The position numbers were made by a program, and so were the translations under genes. Under the pieces are notes generated by a model. It worked only from the letters and a program-made list of their open reading frames with translations. It did no database searches and was not told the origin of the DNA. From Oxalobacteraceae bacterium AB_14 (GTDB lineage: Bacteria > Pseudomonadota > Gammaproteobacteria > Burkholderiales > Burkholderiaceae_D): 64,000 nt of DNA. The DNA lies in the NCBI GenBank assembly GCA_000381565.1, contig KB906725.1, positions 2,047,803 to 2,111,802 of the forward strand, in the 5' to 3' direction. Shown here one piece after another: positions 29,172-37,035 of the stretch (its first letter is position 1; the number at the start of each line of letters is the position of its first letter).

Positions 29172-30041
29172 TTACTCCTTCAGACGTTGTTGGATCAGCC
29201 GCAAGGCGCCCGCAGCGGAATCGCCTTGCGGCGTGACGATCCGTTTCAACATCGATACCGGCAGGTAGGGGCGCAGCGGCGCGGCCAGGCCGCCGCACAG
29301 CGCGATCGGCAGCTTGCCGCCGGCGTCGAGCGCGTTGCCCATCAACTCCACCTGGCGTCCCGCTTCGAGCAGGATGGCGCGCGCGGTATCGTTCGATTCG
29401 CCGTGCTGCAGCACGATGCGCGCCAGTTGCGCGTATTGCGTCTGGGTGGCCTTGGCCAGCCAGTTCTGCAGCGCGTCGCGGCCGCCGCCGCAGGCTTGCG
29501 CCAGGTCGGCGCTGAAGGGGGAGGCCGGCATGCGGCCGTCCAGCACCTGCTGCACGTGGTTGATGGCGCGCAGGCCGATCCAGGCGCCGCTGGCTTCGTC
29601 GCCGGCCGGGAAGCCCCAGCCGCCGACTTCGACATGGACGCCGTCCATGCGCTTGATCTCGCCGACGCTGCCGGTGCCCAGCGCGATGATGGAACCGGGC
29701 TGGCCGCGGTGGGCGCCCAGCACGGTGGTGTGGCCGTCGGTTTCCAGCGCGACGCGGGCGTAGCCGGGATTGGCGGCGACGAATTCGGCCGCCCAGGCGC
29801 GGTTGTGCACGCCGGCCAGGCCGAGGCCGATGGCCACTTGTTGCTTGGCGGGGAGGGGCAGTTCGGCGGCGCGGAAGGCCATGGCGGCCGCGTCTTCGAC
29901 GGCGGTCCAGGCGTTGGCGATGCCGTGCATCAGGCCGGACGGGCCGCTGACGCCTTCGGCCAGTTCAATGCCGTCGATGCGCGCCAGCCGCACCCTGGTG
30001 CCGGTGCCGCCGCCGTCTACGCCGATTAAGAATTCGATCAT
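29172..30041 (-). CDS. nagK: N-acetylglucosamine kinase (BadF/BcrA ATPase family)
   Basis: The 289-residue ASKHA-fold kinase has the phosphate-1 loop LIGVDGGGTGTRVRL at the N-terminus, phosphate-2 IALGTGSVGEI (about 118-128) and GGWGFPAGDEASGAWIG, and CGGLAAPL for adenosine binding near 255. It would phosphorylate imported GlcNAc at O6 with ATP, feeding NagA. It is first in the ten-gene operon; the gap to the GntR gene is four bases. Confidence 0.92.
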   Translation of the reverse strand: MIEFLIGVDGGGTGTRVRLARIDGIELAEGVSGPSGLMHGIANAWTAVEDAAAMAFRAAELPLPAKQQVAIGLGLAGVHNRAWAAEFVAANPGYARVALETDGHTTVLGAHRGQPGSIIALGTGSVGEIKRMDGVHVEVGGWGFPAGDEASGAWIGLRAINHVQQVLDGRMPASPFSADLAQACGGGRDALQNWLAKATQTQYAQLARIVLQHGESNDTARAILLEAGRQVELMGNALDAGGKLPIALCGGLAAPLRPYLPVSMLKRIVTPQGDSAAGALRLIQQRLKE

Positions 30042-30083
30042 GATTGTCCGAGAATGCTGTGCCGGGATCCCCCGTGTGAGGGC

Positions 30084-30112
30084 ACTATATGTTTGGCAAA
30101 CCAGCTTGTCAA
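30084..30112 (-). promoter_or_regulatory. Strong sigma-70 promoter of the nag operon
   Basis: On the minus strand a consensus TTGACA (30107-30112) and TATAGT (30084-30089) have an ideal 17-base spacer, 43 bases before the kinase ATG. Confidence 0.8.
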
Positions 30113-30132
30113 CAGGTATTTAACTGGTATTA
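30112..30132. promoter_or_regulatory. Candidate GntR operator overlapping the nag promoter
   Basis: ACAGGTAT and CTGGTATTA, four bases apart, abut the -35 box of the kinase promoter. The same pair occurs before the TonB receptor gene (15417-15437), and TGGTATTA alone before the first GntR gene (15652-15659). Position over the -35 fits repression. Confidence 0.5.
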
Positions 30133-30289
30133 GAAAATATTGAAGTGGACTGGCGTTGTCGGCTTGGAATGTATTTGTAAGTAACTGTTTTTAATCGTTA
30201 TTTATGGATTTTTCGGCAAGTGGTCCGGTGTCGTATTTGCATGCCACTTTGGTCTGCTTTTGGTAGGGGGCGGGGCGAGGGAGTACACT

Positions 30290-30586
30290 ATGGCTTTAGC
30301 GCACTTTGAAAGCAAGATGATGAACGACTACTGGGATGACTGGCAGAAGGAAGCGTTGGCCGCCGGCGTGAAGGCGCCGCTGGCCAAGCTGGGGATGGAA
30401 GTGATGAAGGCGAACCGCAAGAATCGCTGGCCCAAGCATTTCCTGGGGCGCATGGAAGATGGTCCGATGATGCTGGCGATTTGCCTGGAAGAGCCGGACG
30501 AGACCGAGCTGTTGTTTGTGGAAAACCTCTATCCCTACGACGACAAGCTGATCGCCGCCACCAAGAAGCGCCTCTGCTTCGATTGA
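30290..30586 (+). CDS. Small hypothetical protein
   Basis: This 98-residue soluble frame (MALAHFESKMMNDYWDDWQK) has an acidic C-terminal half (EEPDETELLFVENLYPYDDK). A purine-rich GAGGGAG lies before the ATG at 30290. It is divergent from the nag operon and followed by a REPIN-like repeat that can act as its terminator. I do not recognise a family. Codon use looks normal, so it is probably a real gene. Confidence 0.6.
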   Translation: MALAHFESKMMNDYWDDWQKEALAAGVKAPLAKLGMEVMKANRKNRWPKHFLGRMEDGPMMLAICLEEPDETELLFVENLYPYDDKLIAATKKRLCFD

Positions 30587-30592
30587 GTGCTG

Positions 30593-30652
30593 GTCGTTCC
30601 CGCGCAGGCGGGAACCCATGCTGAGTATGGATTCCCGCCTGCGCGGGAATGC
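30593..30652. repeat. REPIN-like repeat, short-spacer form
   Basis: Palindromes GTTCCCGCGCAGGCGGGAAC and ATTCCCGCCTGCGCGGGAAT flank a short spacer, 60 bases in all. It lies between converging genes and may stop transcription from both sides. Confidence 0.8.
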
Positions 30653-30661
30653 CCCCCCGTT

Positions 30662-31990
30662 TTAATGGCTCATGCCTTTACGGTCGTAGGTGACGGCTTT
30701 GTCGGCGACGTTGACGACGGCGTTGCCGGGGCCGCTCACCTTGACGTCGGCCTGGCTGGTCCACAGCTGGCGGGCGTGCAGGCTGCCCGAGCCGCTCAGC
30801 TGCGCGACCAGGGTGTCGGTCTTGCCTTCGAGCTTGACCTCGCCCGGTCCGTGCATGCTGAGCTTGACGTTCTTGCAGGAGGCCGTAGCGCTCAGGTCGC
30901 CCGAACCGCTCAACTCGGCGTCCAAGGCGTCGCTGACCTTGCTCAGGATGATGTTGCCGGGACCGCGGCTGCGGGTGACCGCGCGCGCCACCTGCAAGGC
31001 TTGTCCCTCCAGATCGCCCGATCCGCTCACTTCCGCGCTGAGCACGCCCACGCTGCCCGACAGGTTCATATTGCCCGGCCCGCTGAGCAGGGCGCGCGCG
31101 CTCGGCGCTTGCAGGCCGCGCACCGTCAGGTCGCCCGAGCCGTGCACTTCCGCTTCGAATTTCTTGATGGCGCCGGCCAGGCAGGCTTGGCCCGGTCCGT
31201 GCAGGATGGCGCTGGCCGCTTCGGTGTTCAGCGAGCAGGCCTCGAGGTCGCCCGAGCCGGCGATCTCGGCGCGGATTTCCTTGCTCGTGCCGTGCAGCGA
31301 CACCGAACCCGGCCCGTGCATCGAGGCGTTGATCTTGCCCGTGTGCAGGTCGCTGAGGTCGAGGTCGCCCGAGCCGCTGACGGTCAGGTTGACATCCTGC
31401 GTCATGCCGCCGGCGGTGACGTCGCCGGGGCCGCTCATCATCAGGTTCAGGCTGGCCGCCGTCAACGCGCGCAGGTCGACGTCGCCGCTGCCGGAGGCGG
31501 TGACGGTGAGCTCGCGCACGGCGCCGCTGGCGTGCAGGTCGCCCGGCCCTTCCGAGGTCAGGCTCAGTTGCTGGCCCTGGAACTGTTGTAGATCAACATC
31601 ACCGCTGCCGGAGTTGCGCAGGCTTTTCAGACCGGCCGCGCTGATGCGGATGGTCATCGGCGGCTTGCTGTCTCTCTTGCCCCAGCCGAAATTGAAGACC
31701 CAGCCCTTGTTCTTGCGCGGCTGGCGCACGGTGAGGGTGTCGCCGCTGACCGAGGTTTCGATGTCGGCGAACTGGCGGCGCAGGCCGGACAGTTCGATGG
31801 CGTTGCCCGGCTGCGCGGTGACGATCACCCGGAACGGGCCGCTGAGGGCGATGTTGCTGAAGGCCGCCACGGTGCGGGTTTCGGTGCCGATAGCATCGTC
31901 CTGCCTGGTGTCGGCCTGGGCGGCGAAAGTTGCCAAGGATGCCAGCATCAGGGCGGAAACCAGCGCGGTGTGTTTGATCGTCTGCTTCAT
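30662..31990 (-). CDS. DUF2807-type beta-solenoid protein with eight GSG/GPG double repeats
   Basis: The 442-residue exported protein (signal peptide core ALVSALMLASLATFAAQA) begins with a head domain (TVAAFSNIALSGPFRVIV) typical of DUF2807. From about residue 130 the chain alternates strictly between GSG-start blocks of 20 residues and GPG-start blocks of 19 residues, eight pairs in all (GSGDVDL then GPGDLHA, and so on). This predicts a long right-handed beta-helix. The family has no defined enzymatic role. The ATG at 31990 gives a clean signal peptide; the longer frame upstream does not. Confidence 0.85.
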   Translation of the reverse strand: MKQTIKHTALVSALMLASLATFAAQADTRQDDAIGTETRTVAAFSNIALSGPFRVIVTAQPGNAIELSGLRRQFADIETSVSGDTLTVRQPRKNKGWVFNFGWGKRDSKPPMTIRISAAGLKSLRNSGSGDVDLQQFQGQQLSLTSEGPGDLHASGAVRELTVTASGSGDVDLRALTAASLNLMMSGPGDVTAGGMTQDVNLTVSGSGDLDLSDLHTGKINASMHGPGSVSLHGTSKEIRAEIAGSGDLEACSLNTEAASAILHGPGQACLAGAIKKFEAEVHGSGDLTVRGLQAPSARALLSGPGNMNLSGSVGVLSAEVSGSGDLEGQALQVARAVTRSRGPGNIILSKVSDALDAELSGSGDLSATASCKNVKLSMHGPGEVKLEGKTDTLVAQLSGSGSLHARQLWTSQADVKVSGPGNAVVNVADKAVTYDRKGMSH

Positions 31991-32205
31991 TTTTATCTCG
32001 ATGTCGGGAAGTGGCGAGGATTGAACGATAGGGCAAACGCCGCCGGCCGGCGCGTGGAATGGGACGGACGCGCGGAATGGGGGGATCAGCTGCAAAAAAA
32101 CGGTGATGAACTGTCATTCAACTTCAGTGCGGCACGACCGTTAATGTCATAATGGATGCAAGGATATATTGCCGGGGAACACCTGCGCAGGTCAAAGGAG
32201 CGCAC

Positions 32206-32391
32206 ATGATCAGGTACTTGGGGACCAAGAATACGGACGACGGCTCGGTGCTGTATATTTTTTTGATTAATGGCTTGCAGAAGGAAGTTCGGGAAAGCGC
32301 CTTGAAACAATATCCTGGCTGTTACGAAGCGCTGCCCGCCACCGCCAAGGCGCGCATCAGCGCCAACCGGTCCTGGTTGCAGAAATTATAA
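32206..32391 (+). CDS. Small hypothetical protein upstream of the ExeA cluster
   Basis: This 61-residue frame starts MIRYLGTKNTDDGSVLYIF and has AAAGGAG 6 bases upstream, a good ribosome binding site. Its stop overlaps the next start by one base (TAATG), so it is coupled to the following exported protein. It has no recognisable domain; lysine/arginine content at the end (KARISANRSWLQKL) is basic. Confidence 0.6.
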   Translation: MIRYLGTKNTDDGSVLYIFLINGLQKEVRESALKQYPGCYEALPATAKARISANRSWLQKL

Positions 32392-32906
32392 TGCCGCCGT
32401 CCATGCGCTTGCTGCGCGGCGCCCTGTCCGCCGTGCTGGTGGCGGTTTGCTGCGCCGCCGGCGCGCAAGCGGTGCCGACCACCTTCGGCACCATCGTCGG
32501 CAACGGCCTGCTGTGCCGCGACCAGACCGATAATCTCTACTACTACGACTATCTGCTCAAGGCGTTCGGCCCGGCGTACAAGCACGACGGCGGCGCCTAC
32601 TGGTTCAAGACCGACGGCGCCAATCTGTGGGGCAAGCCGATCACCGAGGTCATGGTCAGCGACGACACCAGCACCTATATCTTCGTCGGCGCCGTGGCCG
32701 AGGCCACGCCGGAGGAGCTCGAGCAGGCCATCATCACCCAGGTCGGCCTGCATTATGCGAGAATCGACAGCTCGGCCTATCCGGTGCGCGAGGCCAAGCC
32801 GGCCAGCCGCATCGTGTATTTCGATACCAAATCCAAGATTTACTGCGCCAAGTTCAAGCCCTTGCCGCCGGTGCAGCCGCCGCCGGTGCGCCAGCGCTTG
32901 AAGTAG
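32391..32906 (+). CDS. Exported hypothetical protein
   Basis: The 171-residue product has a signal peptide (LLRGALSAVLVAVCCAAGAQA), then a mature domain with two cysteines (LLCRDQTDN and KIYCAKFK) that could form a disulfide, and a proline-rich end (LPPVQPPPV). No family is recognised. It lies between the small gene at 32206 and exeA, 18 bases before the latter, and may work with that system. Confidence 0.65.
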   Translation: MPPSMRLLRGALSAVLVAVCCAAGAQAVPTTFGTIVGNGLLCRDQTDNLYYYDYLLKAFGPAYKHDGGAYWFKTDGANLWGKPITEVMVSDDTSTYIFVGAVAEATPEELEQAIITQVGLHYARIDSSAYPVREAKPASRIVYFDTKSKIYCAKFKPLPPVQPPPVRQRLK

Positions 32907-32924
32907 CGCATCGCCAGGGTCTAC

Positions 32925-34631
32925 ATGTACACGCATTTTTTTAATCTGAAGCAATCGCCGTTTTCCATCGCGCCCGATCCCCGCTACCTGTTCATGAGCG
33001 AACGCCATCGCGAGGCGCTGGCGCACCTGCTGTACGGCGTCGGCAGCGGCGGCGGCTTCGTGCTGCTGACCGGCGAGATCGGCGCCGGCAAGACCACCGT
33101 GTGCCGCTGCTTCATGGAGCAGATACCCGGGAACTGCAAGCTGGCCTATATCTTCAACCCCAAGTTGTCGGTGGAGGAACTGCTGTTGTCGATCTGCGAC
33201 GAGTTCGGTATCGCGCTGGCGCCGGCGGGCGCGGGGGCGGTCAGCGTCAAGGGCTATGTGGACGCGATCAATGCCTATCTGCTGGCCAGCCATGCGCAGG
33301 GCCGCAACAATGTGCTGATCATCGACGAGGCGCAGAACCTGTCGGCCGAGGTGCTCGAGCAGCTGCGCCTGCTGACCAATCTGGAGACCAGCGAGCGCAA
33401 GCTGCTGCAGATCATCCTGATCGGACAGCCAGAGCTGCGCGCGATGGTGGCGCGGCCGGAGCTGGAGCAATTGGCGCAGCGGGTGATCGCGCGCTACCAC
33501 CTGGGCTCGCTGAGCGAGGCGGAGACCGGGGCGTATATCGCGCATCGGCTGGCGGTGGCGGGCGCGGCGGCGATCGCGCCGTTCCCGCGTGGCTTGATGG
33601 GGCTGGTGCACAAGCTGGCCAAGGGCGTGCCGCGCCGTATCAATCTGCTGTGCGACCGGGCGTTGCTGGGGGCCTATGTCGAGAACCAGCCGCAGGTGAC
33701 GCGCACCATCCTGCGCAAGGCGGCGGCCGAAGTGTTTGCCCGGCCGGACGCGGCGATCGGCGGCGAGCGCGCGCCTGCGGACGCGGCACGCTGGCCGTTG
33801 GTGGCGGCCGGGGTGCTGGGCGGCGTGGTGTTGAGCGTGGCGGCGTGGCAGCTGGCCGCGCGCGCTGCGAAGCCGGTGGCGCAGGGGGCGCAAGCGGCTT
33901 CGGTGGCGGCGCGGGCCACGCTGCCCAAGGCGGCGGCGGGGGCTGCGCCTGCGGCAGCGGCAGCGGCAGCGGCAGCGGCAGCGGCGGGGCCGGCGGCCGT
34001 GCCGGCGCCCGCATCGGCGCCCGCGGACGGCAGTGCGGCGGCCTTGCGCCAGCTGGCGGCGAGCTGGGGCCTGGCGCTGCCGGACGGCGAGCCTTGTCCG
34101 ACGGCGGCGCGGCTGAACCTGCGCTGCTTGCAGGTCAAGGGCGGCGTCGCGGAACTGCGCCTGCTGGACCGGCCGGCGATGCTGACCTTGCACGACGATC
34201 CGACGGCGCCAAACTACGTGCTGTTGACGGCGATCGGCGCGCAGCACGCGACCATCGCCGCGCCCGGCGGCAAGCCGCAAAGCATCAGCCTGGACGCGCT
34301 GGCGGCGCGCTTCGACGGCGAGTTCACGACCTTCTGGCGGGCGCCGCGCAGCTGGCGCGACGAGGTGCATGGCGGCGACCGTGGTCCGGATGTGGACTGG
34401 CTGGCGCGCCGGCTGGCGCAGATGTATGGCCTGAAAAAGCCGCAGGAGGACCAGCCGCTGAGCGACGGCCTGCGCGCGCGCCTGACCGCATTCCAGGCCG
34501 AACAGCATCTCAAGGCGGACGGCGTGGCCGGTCCGAAAACTTTCATCCGGCTGTATCAGCTGGGCGGCGTGCAGGAGCCGCGTTTGCTGGCCGGCGCGGA
34601 CGCCGGCGCCGGCAGCGGAGCGGGGAAATAA
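32925..34631 (+). CDS. gspA: ExeA/GspA-type AAA ATPase with C-terminal peptidoglycan-binding domain
   Basis: The 568-residue inner-membrane ATPase has Walker A GEIGAGKTT (about residues 49-57) and Walker B NVLIIDEAQN (about 126-135). A membrane helix follows around 287-310, then an alanine-rich linker and a peptidoglycan-binding domain near the C-terminus (LKADGVAGPKTFIRLYQLGG). ExeA-type proteins with GspB use ATP to help insert the type II secretin through the peptidoglycan. gspB follows by one base. The rest of the secretion system is not in this window. Confidence 0.9.
   Translation: MYTHFFNLKQSPFSIAPDPRYLFMSERHREALAHLLYGVGSGGGFVLLTGEIGAGKTTVCRCFMEQIPGNCKLAYIFNPKLSVEELLLSICDEFGIALAPAGAGAVSVKGYVDAINAYLLASHAQGRNNVLIIDEAQNLSAEVLEQLRLLTNLETSERKLLQIILIGQPELRAMVARPELEQLAQRVIARYHLGSLSEAETGAYIAHRLAVAGAAAIAPFPRGLMGLVHKLAKGVPRRINLLCDRALLGAYVENQPQVTRTILRKAAAEVFARPDAAIGGERAPADAARWPLVAAGVLGGVVLSVAAWQLAARAAKPVAQGAQAASVAARATLPKAAAGAAPAAAAAAAAAAAAGPAAVPAPASAPADGSAAALRQLAASWGLALPDGEPCPTAARLNLRCLQVKGGVAELRLLDRPAMLTLHDDPTAPNYVLLTAIGAQHATIAAPGGKPQSISLDALAARFDGEFTTFWRAPRSWRDEVHGGDRGPDVDWLARRLAQMYGLKKPQEDQPLSDGLRARLTAFQAEQHLKADGVAGPKTFIRLYQLGGVQEPRLLAGADAGAGSGAGK
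33951..33986 (+). repeat. GCGGCA hexanucleotide microsatellite in gspA
   Basis: Six tandem GCGGCA units encode a polyalanine linker. Changes in copy number keep the frame and would only alter linker length. Confidence 0.8.
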
Positions 34632-34632
34632 T

Positions 34633-35328
34633 ATGTCCTATATTTTGGAAGCGCTGAAGAAGGCGCAGGCGGAACGTCAACTGGGCAGTGCGCCGACGCT
34701 GCACGCCCCCACGCTGCATGGCGCGGACGGCAAGCCGGCGGGCGGCGCCTTGAAGAAGCCGGTCGTGCTGGCGCTGCTGGCGATGGGCGTGGCGATCGCG
34801 GTGTTGCTGGCGCTGGTGCTGCGCCCCGCGCAGCAGGCGGTCGCGCCAGGGCCGGCCGTGGCCGCGCCTGCTGGCGTGGTCGGCGTTGCCCCGGTCGCGG
34901 CTGCCGCGCCCGCGGTCGCCGCGGCCCCCGCGCCGGTAGCGGTCGCGGCGCCAGTCCCGCCGGCGGACACCCCGCCGCTGGCGGCTGCCTTGCCGCCGCC
35001 GGTGGCGACGGTGACGCCGGCGCCGCGCCCGCATCCGGCGCCGCAGCCGGCGGCGCTGGTGGCGGAAAAAACCGCCAGGCCGGCGCTTGCGCAGGAAGAG
35101 GCGGTCCAGAACCTGCGCGATTTGCCGGAACCGATACAGCGGGCTATCCCCCATATCGCCGTTGGCGGCTATATCTATTCCAAGAATCCTGCCGACCGCT
35201 TGCTGTTGATCGACAAGATACTGCGCCACGAAGGCGAGGAGGTCGCCCCCGGCCTGATCCTCGACCAGCTGCAGCCGCGCGAGGCGGTGTTCAACTTCAA
35301 GGGTTATCGCTACCGCGTCCCGTATTGA
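34633..35328 (+). CDS. gspB: General secretion pathway protein GspB
   Basis: The 231-residue protein starts MSYILEALKKAQAERQLG, the hallmark of GspB. It has one membrane helix (about 42-62), a long Ala/Pro linker and the C-terminal periplasmic domain (AVGGYIYSKNPADRLLLIDK, then PGLILDQLQPREAVFNFKG). It partners ExeA in secretin assembly. The gap to gspA is one base. Confidence 0.92.
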   Translation: MSYILEALKKAQAERQLGSAPTLHAPTLHGADGKPAGGALKKPVVLALLAMGVAIAVLLALVLRPAQQAVAPGPAVAAPAGVVGVAPVAAAAPAVAAAPAPVAVAAPVPPADTPPLAAALPPPVATVTPAPRPHPAPQPAALVAEKTARPALAQEEAVQNLRDLPEPIQRAIPHIAVGGYIYSKNPADRLLLIDKILRHEGEEVAPGLILDQLQPREAVFNFKGYRYRVPY

Positions 35329-35397
35329 AAGCTGTCATCGGCCCGTCATGTGGGAATGATATTTTCTTGTCATTGATATTCATGCACGGGAAATCTG

Positions 35398-35592
35398 ATG
35401 AAACACTTGAAACTGCTGCCCTTGCTGATCGCCGCGGCCTTCGCTGTGCCGCGCGCCCACGCCGCCGTGCAGGCGCCGCAGGCGCAACAGGACACCGGTT
35501 CCTATGCCGCCGCTTGCATCGGCATCGCACTGTTGCTGCTGGGCGCGCGCGGCGGCCGCAGCGAACGCTTCAAGGCCTTGAACGAAGAGTAA
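35398..35592 (+). CDS. Small membrane or exported protein with C-terminal hydrophobic helix
   Basis: The 64-residue frame has a signal-like N-terminus (LLPLLIAAAFAVPRAHAA), a short spacer and a second hydrophobic helix (YAAACIGIALLLLGARGG) followed by basic residues. The layout recalls sorting-signal tails (PEP-CTERM-like) but lacks the PEP motif. It lies 69 bases after gspB. Function unknown. Confidence 0.6.
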   Translation: MKHLKLLPLLIAAAFAVPRAHAAVQAPQAQQDTGSYAAACIGIALLLLGARGGRSERFKALNEE

Positions 35593-35659
35593 GCCGCCAT
35601 CCCCGCGTCGATGTTGCTGCGTATAATGGCGGCAACATGATGCAGCGGAGATGTAGGCA

Positions 35660-36196
35660 ATGCAAAGAGAAATCGAGCGCACCGTGCTGGCGGTCACCGG
35701 GACCTCGGGCAGCGGCAAGACCACGCTGCTGGAGTCGCTGATCGCCGGGCTGGCCGGGCAGGGCTTGAAGGTCAACGTCATCAAGCACAGCCATCACGAC
35801 CTGGAGCTGGAACCGCCGCACAAGGACAGTTCGCGCCTGCGCCGGGCCGGCGCGGCCGAGGTGATGGTGGCGTCGCCGTACCGGATGGCGATCGTGCGCG
35901 AACTGCGCGGCGCGCCCGAGCCGTCGCTGGACGAGCAGCTGGACCGTCTCGCCCCGGCCGACCTGACCTTGCTGGAGGGCTTCAAGTCCTATCCGGTGGC
36001 CAAGCTGGAGGTGTATCGCGCCGCGGCCGGCAAGCCGCCGCTGTATCCCGACGACGCGCGCGTGATCGCGGTCGCCTCCGACCAGCCGGCGCCGGCGGAC
36101 TTGCGGGCCGGCGTGGCGTGGCTGGACCTGAACCAGCCGCAGGCCGTGCTGGCCTGGTTGGGCGGCTATCTGAAAAAAGTTTCAGCAAACGGCTAA
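35660..36196 (+). CDS. mobB: Molybdopterin-guanine dinucleotide biosynthesis protein MobB
   Basis: The 178-residue P-loop GTPase has Walker A GTSGSGKTTL (about 14-23), VIKHSHHDLELE and DLTLLEGFKSYPVAKLEVYR, all typical of MobB. It assists MobA in attaching GMP to molybdopterin. No other molybdenum cofactor gene is nearby. Confidence 0.92.
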   Translation: MQREIERTVLAVTGTSGSGKTTLLESLIAGLAGQGLKVNVIKHSHHDLELEPPHKDSSRLRRAGAAEVMVASPYRMAIVRELRGAPEPSLDEQLDRLAPADLTLLEGFKSYPVAKLEVYRAAAGKPPLYPDDARVIAVASDQPAPADLRAGVAWLDLNQPQAVLAWLGGYLKKVSANG

Positions 36197-36249
36197 AGTT
36201 ACGCCAGGAACGTCCGTAAAAGAAGTGATACGCCTTACTGGAGAATCAC

Positions 36250-36450
36250 ATGGACGTTTCAGGCATTGCTCAAACAGCAACCACGATTGCGGACACCGGC
36301 ACCAAGCAGGCGGTCGGCATCGCGGTATTGAAAAAAGCCCAGGATATCCAGGCGTCGAGCGCGGCTGCCCTGATCGAGGCGATTCCTCCGGTGCCATCGG
36401 CGCCGAATCTGCCTTCGCATCTCGGTAACACCATCAACACGACTGCCTGA
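36250..36450 (+). CDS. YjfB-family small protein
   Basis: The 66-residue protein (MDVSGIAQTATTIADTGTKQ, then AVGIAVLKKAQDIQ) matches the YjfB family annotated as putative motility protein. It has GGAGA 7 bases before the ATG. There are no flagellar genes adjacent; fliT lies 9 kb away. The role is uncertain. Confidence 0.75.
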   Translation: MDVSGIAQTATTIADTGTKQAVGIAVLKKAQDIQASSAAALIEAIPPVPSAPNLPSHLGNTINTTA

Positions 36451-36578
36451 ACGGCATCGCCGCGGCCCGCCTGGCGCCGCGTGAGCGCTGTGCGCGCCGG
36501 CCGGCGCGCGGCGTGCCGGCGTGTGCTTGCGCCCGGCGGCTTCTCCCTCCCCGATTTGAATCCAGTCAACAGAATGAT

Positions 36579-36604
36579 GCGTACCAGCGTGAATGCTGGT
36601 ACGC
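36579..36604. repeat. Perfect 10-bp inverted repeat before the bufferin operon
   Basis: GCGTACCAGC pairs with GCTGGTACGC around six bases. There is no T-run after it, so it may be a weak terminator of the YjfB gene or an operator. Confidence 0.5.
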
Positions 36605-36646
36605 TGCGTTTGCTTGCGGGTCTGGAAAATAAATCCCGAAAAATAT

Positions 36647-36674
36647 GTAAGGCCGGAGCGCCGCCAGCCGACTA
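36647..36674 (+). promoter_or_regulatory. Candidate ECF sigma promoter of the bufferin operon
   Basis: GTAAGG (36647-36652) and CGACTA (36669-36674) are separated by 16 bases, 65 bases before the bufA start. GTAA(C/G)-N16-CG is the general form of ECF sigma promoters, and DUF2282 operons are often controlled by such factors. No ECF sigma gene is in the window. Confidence 0.45.
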
Positions 36675-36739
36675 GCGTACAGTTGCAGACGATTTTCGTT
36701 GCACGTTGAACTTAACTTCCATCCTTGAGGAGACTTACC

Positions 36740-37012
36740 ATGAACAAACGTCAAGCCCTGATCGCCGCCGCCCTGGCCACCGTATGCGCCGCTTCGGTCG
36801 GCACCGCTTCCGCCGCTGCCGCGTCGGCCTCCGCTGAAAAAGAGAAATGCTTCGGCATCGCCAAGGCTGGCCAGAACGATTGCGCCGCCGCCAACGGTGC
36901 GCACTCCTGCGCCGGCCAGTCGAAGACCGACAACGGCGCCGCCGAGTGGAAATACGTGGCCAAGGGCACTTGCGAAAAAGCCGGCGGCAAAACCGCGGCG
37001 CCAGCCAAGTAA
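36740..37012 (+). CDS. bufA: Bufferin precursor (DUF2282, BufA1-like)
   Basis: This is a 90-residue exported RiPP precursor. It has a long signal peptide (QALIAAALATVCAASVGTAS) and a mature part with four cysteines at 37, 48, 57 and 78 in the family layout (EKCFGIAKAGQNDC, HSCAG, KGTCEKAGG). In bufferins, MNIO enzymes convert core cysteines into copper-binding heterocycles, and the peptide protects against copper. The ATG at 36740 follows GAGGAGA. The maturation gene begins 23 bases downstream. Confidence 0.9.
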   Translation: MNKRQALIAAALATVCAASVGTASAAAASASAEKEKCFGIAKAGQNDCAAANGAHSCAGQSKTDNGAAEWKYVAKGTCEKAGGKTAAPAK

Positions 37013-37035
37013 TCGCAGCGAGCGGTCGCGGAGCC

